A DNA stretch of 64,000 nucleotides from Lacrimispora algidixylanolytica. Lineage in GTDB: Bacteria; Bacillota; Clostridia; Lachnospirales; Lachnospiraceae. The position numbers and the translations under genes are program-made. Of the stretch, positions 55,916 to 63,181 are shown in pieces. The notes under the pieces are model-generated. The model saw only the letters and a program-made list of their open reading frames with translations, was not told where the DNA came from and searched no databases. The DNA lies in the NCBI RefSeq assembly GCF_003609635.1, contig NZ_MCIA01000013.1, positions 1 through 64,000 on the forward strand. Direction: 5' to 3'. Position 1 is the first letter of the stretch; each line of letters starts with the position of its first letter.

Positions 55916-55944
55916 TTGAATTCTTTTCTACAACGTGGTATAAT
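55916..55944 (+). promoter_or_regulatory. Promoter of the repressor-ImmA unit
   Basis: TTGAAT (55916-55921), 17 bp and TATAAT (55939-55944) on the plus strand, about 20 bp before the repressor start. AACA/TGTT-rich bases between this and the opposite promoter (TTGTCAACA, TTTGTTGAA) are candidate operators. Confidence 0.85.
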
Positions 55945-55964
55945 ATAGCTATGGAGGTGATCCA

Positions 55965-56447
55965 ATGGAAATAGGTCAAATCATTAAACGAAGACGGGAA
56001 GAACTTGGTATCTCCCAGGAAGAACTGGCGTTAAAGGCAGGCTACAAATCTCGTTCTTCTATTAATAAAATTGAAGTAGACGGCAGAGGACTTCCACAGT
56101 CTAAGATTGAGTCGATTGCAAAGATACTTAAAACTACTCCAGCTTTTCTTATGGGTTGGGAGAATGATGCTGCATCTGCTTTCGATTATGTGAATAACTG
56201 TTTTGGTACAGATGCTGGGGAAATCCTTGAGAATTTCCACAGCATGAATGAAAAAGGTCAAAAAGAAGCGTTAAAGCGTGTCAGGGAAATGGTACACATA
56301 CCTGAATACATCAAAGAACAAAACAATATAAGAACATTAAGTCCAAAGGACAAGTCTTATCTCTTACCCGTTGCCTCTCATGAAAGAACGGACATTGAAG
56401 TAACGGAAGAGATGAAGAGACACGATGATGCATTTTTTGATGAATAA
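55965..56447 (+). CDS. XRE/HTH_3 repressor of the tailocin cassette (ImmR-like)
   Basis: The 160-residue protein has an N-terminal HTH (IGQIIKRRREELGISQEELALKAGYKSRSSINKIEVDGRGLPQSKIESIAKILKTTPAFLMGW) and a C-terminal helical region without an S24 LexA-like peptidase (no Ser-Lys dyad motif seen). Such repressors are removed by an ImmA-type protease, which the next gene supplies. GGAGGTGAT precedes the ATG. It is expected to hold the divergent structural operon silent until DNA damage or another signal. Confidence 0.9.
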   Translation: MEIGQIIKRRREELGISQEELALKAGYKSRSSINKIEVDGRGLPQSKIESIAKILKTTPAFLMGWENDAASAFDYVNNCFGTDAGEILENFHSMNEKGQKEALKRVREMVHIPEYIKEQNNIRTLSPKDKSYLLPVASHERTDIEVTEEMKRHDDAFFDE

Positions 56448-56471
56448 TATTAACTCGCTGGGGTGATTTGT

Positions 56472-56927
56472 TTGAATTATGAAGCGTTAACTGAAGAAGC
56501 AGAATTAATTGGAATTATGATTAAAGAAAGGCCGCTTAAGGCCAATGATGGGCGGATTAACGGAGATAAGATACTGATCCGCCAAAACATGCCGGATTGC
56601 AAAAAGGCCTGCGTCTTGGCAGAAGAACTTGGACACTATTACACTACGGTAGGGGATATTTCAGATCAGTCTGAAGTTTCCCATCAAAAGCAGGAACGAA
56701 CCGCCAGGCTTTGGGCATATAATAAGATGATTACTTTAGATAAACTGGTGGCTGCCAAGGAGGCCGGGTGCCGTAATGGCTATGAGGTCGCAGAATATCT
56801 AGAGGTAACCGAGGAATTTTTCTACGAAGCCATCAACTGCTATCAGGCAAAATACGGGAAAGGATTTCAAAAAGATGATTATTTGATCCTTTTTGAACCT
56901 TTTAATATTTATAAGTTAATGGATTGA
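56472..56927 (+). CDS. ImmA/IrrE-like metalloprotease
   Basis: The protein has about 151 residues and the ImmA/IrrE (DUF955) domain. The usual HExxH is seen as EELGH (CVLAEELGHYYTTVGDISD), that is, the first histidine is replaced by glutamate, and the following region has HQKQERTARLWAYNKMIT, the family's third ligand region. It is expected to cleave the adjacent repressor for induction. The start is TTG at 56472 after GGGGTGA, or GTG nine bases earlier. It is 24 bp after the repressor gene. Confidence 0.85.
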   Translation: MNYEALTEEAELIGIMIKERPLKANDGRINGDKILIRQNMPDCKKACVLAEELGHYYTTVGDISDQSEVSHQKQERTARLWAYNKMITLDKLVAAKEAGCRNGYEVAEYLEVTEEFFYEAINCYQAKYGKGFQKDDYLILFEPFNIYKLMD

Positions 56928-56959
56928 GCATGTTCTCTCTCCTGCACAGTTTTTATACA

Positions 56960-56965
56960 TATAAT
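56960..56965 (+). promoter_or_regulatory. Possible -10 box before the DUF6774 gene
   Basis: TATAAT lies 20 bp before the start codon, but no good -35 box is present at the proper spacing. Confidence 0.35.
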
Positions 56966-56984
56966 ATCCCGAGGTGATGTCTTT

Positions 56985-57182
56985 ATGCAATCCTGTGAAC
57001 TTGTCATGTTTGTGTCTTCTCTGGCCTGCTGCATTGCCAAAGACAAGACCGATGAAGAAATCGCACTGTTAAGTTGTATCTTCTCACAGCTTGGTGACAC
57101 TCTAGGAACTATCTCCGCACAGGAGGCTTTATGCTCCTGTAGTGAAGATAAGGATCCATGCTGCTGCGAAGATCAGGACTAG
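56985..57182 (+). CDS. DUF6774-like small cysteine-rich protein
   Basis: The 65-residue protein begins MQSCELVMFVSSLACCIAKDKTDEEIALLSCIFSQLGDTLGTI and ends in a cluster of cysteines and acidic residues (CSCSEDKDPCCCEDQD). GAGGTGAT precedes the ATG. It resembles a small Clostridial family of unknown function (DUF6774). Metal or Fe-S binding by the Cys cluster is possible but not shown. It sits between the ImmA gene and holA, probably outside the tailocin cassette. Confidence 0.75.
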   Translation: MQSCELVMFVSSLACCIAKDKTDEEIALLSCIFSQLGDTLGTISAQEALCSCSEDKDPCCCEDQD

Positions 57183-57209
57183 AACCCTGTGCATCAAAAG
57201 CACATGAGA

Positions 57210-57256
57210 AAAACCCAAAAGCGTACATAGATACATCACACTTTTGGGTTTTATTT
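57210..57256. terminator. Bidirectional terminator between DUF6774 and holA
   Basis: AAAACCCAAAAG and CTTTTGGGTTTT are perfect arms. T-rich bases follow on both strands, so it can end both the DUF6774 transcript and the holA transcript. Confidence 0.85.
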
Positions 57257-57264
57257 TATTGTAA

Positions 57265-58236
57265 TTAATATTTTCTGGTAATCAATAACTCCACTGCCAT
57301 ACGATCTCCTAGACGTCCCGTCTTTACTGCTTCTTCTGCATCCACACAGAGATTTACATAAGACAAGATATCTTCTTTAGAAAAGGACCTGGCCTGTGGT
57401 ATAAGCTTTCCTGCTGCAAAGGTTGGTACCTTAAGCTTTGTGGCAATCCCAGTCTTATCAAGCCCTTTTCCCATTAACTCCTTTACCTGCAATAATTGAT
57501 TAAATTGCCTAGCAATCAAAAATAGGATTCTCATAGGCGGTTCTTTTAAGGTCAGCAGATCTTCGTATAAATCCATGGCTTTTCTAGTTTGTCTATTTAC
57601 AATGGCTGCTACCATATCAAATATCTTATTGGTAACACGCTCCGTACAAATAGTCTCCACATCATCAGCCTCAATTACCTCACGCCCCAAAGTATAGCTG
57701 ATTAACTTCTCTAACTCCATTTTGATGTTTTCCATATCATCGCCTGTCTTATGAAGAAACAGCTCCATGGTATTGCCGGTAATTTTTTTCCCTTCTCTGC
57801 CTAATATGGTTCCTGCCCACTTTGCAAGCTGGTTTAGATTCTGACGTTCCATCTCACAGGTATAACCAACTTCTTTTACCTTTTTAAACATCTTGCTCCG
57901 CTTGTCCACTTCTGATTCCACAAAGATCATACAAGTAGTTTCCGGAACCTGAGGCAGATAGGATAAAAGCTCGTCCGCTGGGCTTTTAAAAAATCCACTA
58001 TCCTCTATTAGTATCAGCCTCTTTTCTGCAAAAAAAGGCATGGTATCAGATAAACTTATAAGCTCCCTTACATCAATTCCTTTCCCATCAAACTGGTTAA
58101 AATTAACGGTATCTCCTTGGGTAATGGATGCTTTTAACTGGTTTTTATAACTATTCTTTAAAAATGTCTCTTCTCCAAATAGCAAGTAGACTAATTTAAA
58201 GCTTTGTTCTTTCATATCCTGAGCTAACGTCTGCAT
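57265..58236 (-). CDS. holA: DNA polymerase III delta subunit
   Basis: The 323-residue protein contains KLVYLLFGEETFLKNSYKNQLKASI and FFAEKRLILIEDSGFF with the AAA+-like fold of delta, then an all-helical C-terminal collar domain (LLTLKEPPMRILFLIARQFNQLLQVKELMGKG). It opens the sliding clamp in the clamp-loader complex. It lies directly after comEC, the normal Firmicutes order. In B. subtilis the next gene would be rpsT, now on the far side of the tailocin. Confidence 0.95.
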   Translation of the reverse strand: MQTLAQDMKEQSFKLVYLLFGEETFLKNSYKNQLKASITQGDTVNFNQFDGKGIDVRELISLSDTMPFFAEKRLILIEDSGFFKSPADELLSYLPQVPETTCMIFVESEVDKRSKMFKKVKEVGYTCEMERQNLNQLAKWAGTILGREGKKITGNTMELFLHKTGDDMENIKMELEKLISYTLGREVIEADDVETICTERVTNKIFDMVAAIVNRQTRKAMDLYEDLLTLKEPPMRILFLIARQFNQLLQVKELMGKGLDKTGIATKLKVPTFAAGKLIPQARSFSKEDILSYVNLCVDAEEAVKTGRLGDRMAVELLITRKY

Positions 58237-58278
58237 GATGTTTCCTCTCTCTTTCTTACTTTTATTATACCCATAGAT

Positions 58279-60702
58279 TCACTCCTCGTCAACGAAGCCG
58301 GTAAATTGTATGTTAGATCCATCGGTCCACAAGCGGATAGCTCCATTTTTTGCTGTCTCAAATACTCTTACATCACGCTCTTTTAACCGCTCCATAACCT
58401 CCCTATGGGGATGCCCGTAAGTATTATTCTCGCCATAAGAGATGATAGAAAAACGGGGTGAAACGGCATCAAGAAAGGGGGCACAAGAAGAATAATTGGA
58501 TCCATGGTGAGCTGTTTTTAACACATTAATTTCAGATAATTCCTTTTGGGATCGCTCCAAAAGTTTCATCTCCCCCTTTTCTCCCATATCCCCGGTAAAT
58601 AACATATGACAATCTCCAAAGTCCATTTTAAGTACCTCAGACTGATCATTTACATCTTCTGGGACATCCTCAATGTTTGGATAGAGACAGGATATCTTTA
58701 GCTCCTCTACTCGCATCTCTTCTCCCCCAGCCAAATATTTAACCTTGGTTCCCCGCTTATTGGCTAGAACCTCCAGTTCCTTTATTTTCTCATCCTCCTT
58801 ACCGTGATAAGGGAGCATGATGGTTGTTATCTTAATATCTTTGCTTTCTTCTAAAAGAAAACGGACACCACTGATATGATCAAGATCTCCATGGCTAACA
58901 AAGGCATAGTCAATAACAGATACTCCAAGGCTTTTTAGACATGGCTCCAACGTGTATTTCCCCAAGGTCTTTTTGGAGGAACTGCCACCATCGATAAGTA
59001 CCGCTGAAGTCCCCGTACGAAGAAGAATACCGTCTCCCTGACCTACATCAAGAAAATTAGCTTCCAACCCAGAAACTGGCGCAGGTTTAAATAGCAGGAT
59101 ACAGATACCATATACTGAAAACAAAAGAATCAAGCGCAGAGATAGTGAAATGGATGAAGAAATGGATTTTTCCTCTGTTTTTTTTGGTTTGGGATTTGTT
59201 GTAATTGAAAGAAGAAAGAATAGAGCCGCCAAAAAGAATATGTATGCAACAATCCGCTGCGGATTAGGCCTTCCAAATGTTAGATTATAATAGGGGAGCT
59301 TTGAAATTTGCCTGCAGGCAAACTCATAAAAGATTAGAATGTAGTTTCCAAGTCCTGCAGCTGCGGTCCCTAGGATGGGACAAATGCTGCCTATAAAGAT
59401 CACAGCAAGACCAGAATAAACAACTGCATCCATAAGAGGTATCGCTATAAAGTTAAAGAAGATTCCATAGAGAGGAAGTTGATAGAAATGATAAAGCACA
59501 ACTGGAAGTGTAATCATCTGTATGGCGACGGAAGCCGATATAACTTTGACAAATGGCCTCTCATCCCCCACCCATTTGACCATTAGGGGCATGATCCCTC
59601 CAATGGCAAACACAGCACCAAAGGAAAGTTGCACTCCTCCCTGCATAAGGATAAGGGGTGACTTTACTGCTAGAAGAAAAAGCGCAAGGGCAGCCGAAGA
59701 CAAAAGATCGTAGGTTCTGCCAAGATAAGAAGCTAGAAATGCTATGATCATCATAATCACAGCTCTCTCCACTGACGGGGAACCACCAGATAGGATTCCG
59801 TAGAGAATCACAAGCACAGAGCTGATACTTCCAGATATCCCATAGGAAAGCCCCATCTTTCTAAGAATCTTGTAGAAAAACAGACCAATGACCGACATAT
59901 GCATCCCACTGATAGCGAGAAGATGGGCGATGCCATTCTTCTGATAGAGATCATTGATCTCCTTTGGTATCCCTTCCTTGTCACCAATGACAGCAGCTAC
60001 AAATATCCCAGCTTCCTTTTCTCCCGTGAGTCTGTAGAAAATTGCGATTATCCAAAGTTTTACCTGACGGATTCCCTCAAGAATGGGATCTTTACGGCTG
60101 TCCACAATAACAATATCCTCACCATATAACTTCATATCCAGATCCATGACTTGATAAAAAGATTTTGAATCAAATTCGCCTGGATTTCTTGCCCTGGAAA
60201 AGAGATTTGCCTCCCCTTTTACCAGGATTATTTGCCCCACTAAGAGATTCTTAAATCTAGTGGAATCTCCAACTTTCTCATTCTTTAAATCATCTTTAAC
60301 CGATACCATCAAGCCTTTTACAAACAGGCTATCTGCACTTCTTTTTCCCTTATACCCCAGCTTCCAGACCTGATTGTCTTTTAGTGTGATTTTTAGAGTT
60401 CCGTCTGCTTCCTCTAGGGAAGTAATTCTCCCCTTTGCTTCCACATAAGTCTTAGAAAGGCTTTGTGCAATTTCTTCCCGCCTTTCCCAGCTTCTTTCGT
60501 ATTTACATGACCAAGCCATACCAAGGTAGAAAAAGATAAGAGGCAAAAGAACCCACCTGGTATCCCTGCCTCTCCAATAACCATAAAGAATCATCCCGGC
60601 TGCAAAAAAAGCCGGAATCAAAAACCATGATGTCAGAGCCAGCAAAGCGGCAGTCTCTCCAAGTACAAATCCCCCTGCGATCAGACATAATGGACGTTTT
60701 AT
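58279..60702 (-). CDS. comEC: Competence protein ComEC/Rec2 (DNA channel)
   Basis: The protein has about 800 residues: N-terminal membrane segments and an OB-like DUF4131 region, the Competence membrane domain (KNGIAHLLAISGMHMSVIGLFFYKILRKMGL; SVERAVIMMIIAFLASYLGR) and a C-terminal metallo-beta-lactamase domain (NFLDVGQGDGILLRTGTSAVLIDGG, SHGDLDHISG, TAHHGSNYSS). It moves single-stranded DNA across the membrane. The family N-terminus (I-KRPLCLIAGGFVLGE) runs back to an ATA codon at 60702, nine bases after AGGAGG. The nearest standard start, TTG at 60645, would remove 19 homologous residues. Either a rare AUA start or the TTG is used. Confidence 0.85.
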   Translation of the reverse strand: MKRPLCLIAGGFVLGETAALLALTSWFLIPAFFAAGMILYGYWRGRDTRWVLLPLIFFYLGMAWSCKYERSWERREEIAQSLSKTYVEAKGRITSLEEADGTLKITLKDNQVWKLGYKGKRSADSLFVKGLMVSVKDDLKNEKVGDSTRFKNLLVGQIILVKGEANLFSRARNPGEFDSKSFYQVMDLDMKLYGEDIVIVDSRKDPILEGIRQVKLWIIAIFYRLTGEKEAGIFVAAVIGDKEGIPKEINDLYQKNGIAHLLAISGMHMSVIGLFFYKILRKMGLSYGISGSISSVLVILYGILSGGSPSVERAVIMMIIAFLASYLGRTYDLLSSAALALFLLAVKSPLILMQGGVQLSFGAVFAIGGIMPLMVKWVGDERPFVKVISASVAIQMITLPVVLYHFYQLPLYGIFFNFIAIPLMDAVVYSGLAVIFIGSICPILGTAAAGLGNYILIFYEFACRQISKLPYYNLTFGRPNPQRIVAYIFFLAALFFLLSITTNPKPKKTEEKSISSSISLSLRLILLFSVYGICILLFKPAPVSGLEANFLDVGQGDGILLRTGTSAVLIDGGSSSKKTLGKYTLEPCLKSLGVSVIDYAFVSHGDLDHISGVRFLLEESKDIKITTIMLPYHGKEDEKIKELEVLANKRGTKVKYLAGGEEMRVEELKISCLYPNIEDVPEDVNDQSEVLKMDFGDCHMLFTGDMGEKGEMKLLERSQKELSEINVLKTAHHGSNYSSCAPFLDAVSPRFSIISYGENNTYGHPHREVMERLKERDVRVFETAKNGAIRLWTDGSNIQFTGFVDEE

Positions 60703-61694
60703 TGTTGATTTCCTCCTGTTTCAGATTCCTTTTCTTCTACTTCATTCTCCGCGTTATAATCCAGATTCCGCTCAAATAGCTGATTTAGGGAAATAGAGTC
60801 CCGAAACACAAATTCCTGGGAGCCATTTACCGTGATCTGCACTTTGTTTATACTTGTAACAGCAGCAAGAGAATTGACAATGGAGTATATAGGTATATAC
60901 TCTTTTACCTCCAGAGTATTATTTAAAAAAGTGGAATCAAAATTAATATAACAGACATTTTCATTCACGGAAACATTTAATAGCTTTGTTTCTTTTGGTA
61001 GTGTAGGATTCATTCCCTGACGACTTGGACCTGCAATGAGCTGTTCTATAATGAGCTTTTCCAAAGAGGTGTTGACGTTATGGACCACATCTCTTGTTTC
61101 CCTTACCAGCTTCTCCCCTGCCCCATCTGAGAAATACAATACAAGCTCTGTCTTCTCATAGGAGTTTACATTACTGATGTTATCAATAAAATCGGAATTC
61201 GCCATAGGCCTTACCGGACTTCCTGCACTATCCATAAGGGGCTGTTCTGCCGTATAGACTGCTACATAGTCCACACCTTTTACCTGGGTTAAGGTCCGAA
61301 CCAGAGAAGCTCTGCATAATATCTCTCTAGTACTATTCATCATAGAATAATTGTTATCAAAATACAGATAGAGAACCTTATCCTCCAGCTTGTATTTTTC
61401 AAATCCAACCTTATCAGGCACTGCTGCCTGACGATCCAAATCCTTTGGCACAGTCTTAAGCTGATCCATCAGTCGAATGATCTCCCAGTCGATCTGAGTC
61501 TCATCACGATCAGACGTCTTCTCGGGCATTGTATAATCTTGAGGATCAAGCCTTGTCATAGCCGAATTTAAATAATAAATCTTATATACATTACCAGTTG
61601 GTGTTTCTCCTCCCAATTTACTTCTTCCTTTGCAGCCTGTCAGGCTAAGAAGGCAGACCAGGAGGATTAAAAATATAATTCTTTGTTTCCTCAT
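60699..61694 (-). CDS. GerMN domain lipoprotein
   Basis: The 331-residue protein has a lipoprotein signal with LTGC (Cys21) and two GerMN (sporulation/spore germination) domains, one around residues 90-190 (YKLEDKVLYLYFDNNYSMMNSTREILCRASLVRTLTQVKGVDYVAVY) and one around 200-300 (LNVSVNENVCYINFDSTFLNNTLEVKEYIPIYSIVNSLAAVTSINKVQITVNG). GerM-like proteins act at the cell envelope during sporulation or as kinase-associated lipoproteins. It lies 16 bp after a sensor kinase, so it may sense or modulate the kinase. Confidence 0.85.
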   Translation of the reverse strand: MRKQRIIFLILLVCLLSLTGCKGRSKLGGETPTGNVYKIYYLNSAMTRLDPQDYTMPEKTSDRDETQIDWEIIRLMDQLKTVPKDLDRQAAVPDKVGFEKYKLEDKVLYLYFDNNYSMMNSTREILCRASLVRTLTQVKGVDYVAVYTAEQPLMDSAGSPVRPMANSDFIDNISNVNSYEKTELVLYFSDGAGEKLVRETRDVVHNVNTSLEKLIIEQLIAGPSRQGMNPTLPKETKLLNVSVNENVCYINFDSTFLNNTLEVKEYIPIYSIVNSLAAVTSINKVQITVNGSQEFVFRDSISLNQLFERNLDYNAENEVEEKESETGGNQQ

Positions 61695-61710
61695 ATGACT
61701 CCTCCTGTTT

Positions 61711-63153
61711 CTATGAGATATAGGTAAGAGGAATTCGCACCGTAAAGGTAGTTCCCTCTCCTTCTTTGCTTTGAAGTTTCAGGGCTCCCTGGTGCATCAG
61801 TATTATCTTCTTTGTGATGGATAGGCCAAGACCAGTACCGCCGGTTTCTCTGGATCTCGCTTTGTCTACCCGGTAGAAACGCTCAAATACATGTTCCTGA
61901 AATTCTTCCGGAATACCAATACCAGAATCAGCCACCTTTACATAGAAAAACTTGTGATCTGCGTCCAAGGTTACACGAACCCAGCCACTCTCCATGTTAT
62001 ACTTAATGGCATTCTCTACGAGGTTACTCAGTGCAAGGGATAACTTCATCTCATCGACATCGGCAGTCACCTCTCGGATGCTCTCAAAGATCAGTTCCAC
62101 ATTGCGCTTTCCAGCTATGGGCCGTAATCTCTTTAAAATCAACTCCAAAAGTCCGTTGATGTTGACCTGCGCTATATTTAAGCTACCACCAGAGGTTTTA
62201 TCCATCCGAACCAAGGCCAATAAATCGTCGATTATCTTGCTCTCCCGCTCGATTTCCACAGAGATATCACTCATAAATTCTCGGTAAAGCTCTACCGGAG
62301 CATCTTCCATTCCTGTAAGAGAATCAGCCAGTACGCGGATAGAGGTAATGGGTGTCTTAAGTTCATGGGAAACATTGGATACAAACTCTTCTCTTGATTT
62401 ATCCACTGCTTTTAATTTCTTTAAGGTCTGATTAATGGAATCCGTAATCGCCATAGTTTCTTTATAGGCTCGAGAACTGATTGGTTCATCCATATCACCT
62501 TCAGAAGCACGGTTTAACAGGCGTTGTAACTCCTGAAACGGCTTCATAATCAGCTTTGCGAGCAGAACTACTATGATGGCGAGAATCGATACAATCATCA
62601 CGTTTAATAGGGATCCTTTTTCCGATACCTGGGCGACCCGGTTTAGAAGATCTTCTGCGGAAGCGGTTACGATCATCACACCGTCGATCTCTTTATCCTG
62701 ACTATTGGAATAGATTGGGATGGTCAAAGCAGAATAACGCTTTTCAGAATTGTATTTATTACTATTTTCCCCGCCAAAACACTTAATCACTTCTTCGGAA
62801 ACATTAATCTTGCCAATGGATAAAGAAAAGGTATCACTGATGATACGAAAACTTCGGTTCACAATTACAATTCTTCCATTAAACATATCTGCTTTCACAG
62901 ACATCTCATTGTCCAGGAGAGGATCCCTTGGCTCAGACGTCAAATAACCGCTGCGGGTCATCTTATTGCTTAAAATCCAGCATTGGTTTTGAATATCCTG
63001 CATCCTGGAATCAATTAAATTCTGCTTATAAGAACCAAGCATAACCGGACTCTGGATAAAGACAGGTATGCTTCCAATCAATAAAAAGGCTATGATAAGG
63101 GTAGCCCGCAGGCTTATGGTGCGATTTATTTTTAAAATCTTATCCAGAAACAT
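61711..63153 (-). CDS. Membrane sensor histidine kinase (PhoR/WalK type)
   Basis: The 480-residue protein has TM1 at about 17-37, an outer domain to about 180, TM2 at about 181-200, HAMP (KPFQELQRLLNRASEGDMDEP), a HisKA domain with the phosphorylated His263 in FVSNVSHELKTPITSIRV, and HATPase_c with NLVENAIKYN, DSGIGIPEEF and GGTGLGLSI. No response regulator lies on either side within view; DegV is immediately upstream and GerMN downstream. The WalR-type boxes at two wall-protein genes in this window make a WalK-like role conceivable, but no PAS domain is seen. Confidence 0.92.
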   Translation of the reverse strand: MFLDKILKINRTISLRATLIIAFLLIGSIPVFIQSPVMLGSYKQNLIDSRMQDIQNQCWILSNKMTRSGYLTSEPRDPLLDNEMSVKADMFNGRIVIVNRSFRIISDTFSLSIGKINVSEEVIKCFGGENSNKYNSEKRYSALTIPIYSNSQDKEIDGVMIVTASAEDLLNRVAQVSEKGSLLNVMIVSILAIIVVLLAKLIMKPFQELQRLLNRASEGDMDEPISSRAYKETMAITDSINQTLKKLKAVDKSREEFVSNVSHELKTPITSIRVLADSLTGMEDAPVELYREFMSDISVEIERESKIIDDLLALVRMDKTSGGSLNIAQVNINGLLELILKRLRPIAGKRNVELIFESIREVTADVDEMKLSLALSNLVENAIKYNMESGWVRVTLDADHKFFYVKVADSGIGIPEEFQEHVFERFYRVDKARSRETGGTGLGLSITKKIILMHQGALKLQSKEGEGTTFTVRIPLTYIS

Positions 63154-63181
63154 CGTCCCATTCCTCCTACATAATCTCTTG

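Larger units (their letters stand above)
43333..56927. mobile_element. R-type tailocin (contractile phage-tail-like particle) cassette
   Basis: Between rpsT and holA, which are neighbours in many Firmicutes, lie about 20 genes for a contractile phage tail, its lysis proteins and its control. Present are tail terminator-like protein, sheath, tube, XkdN with frameshift partner, tape measure, LysM hub protein, XkdQ/R/S-like proteins, baseplate J, YmfQ-like protein, fibre, holin, amidase, and a divergent repressor plus ImmA-type protease. No capsid, portal, terminase, head-joining, replication, integrase or recombinase gene is present. That pattern matches diffocin-type or PBSX-tail-like bacteriocins and not a full prophage. 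A decayed prophage that kept only its tail is the alternative, but all frames are intact. Confidence 0.85.

Noticed and set aside
43178-57264. att direct repeats flanking the tailocin
   Set aside because: No matching stretch was seen at both ends, and no integrase is present.
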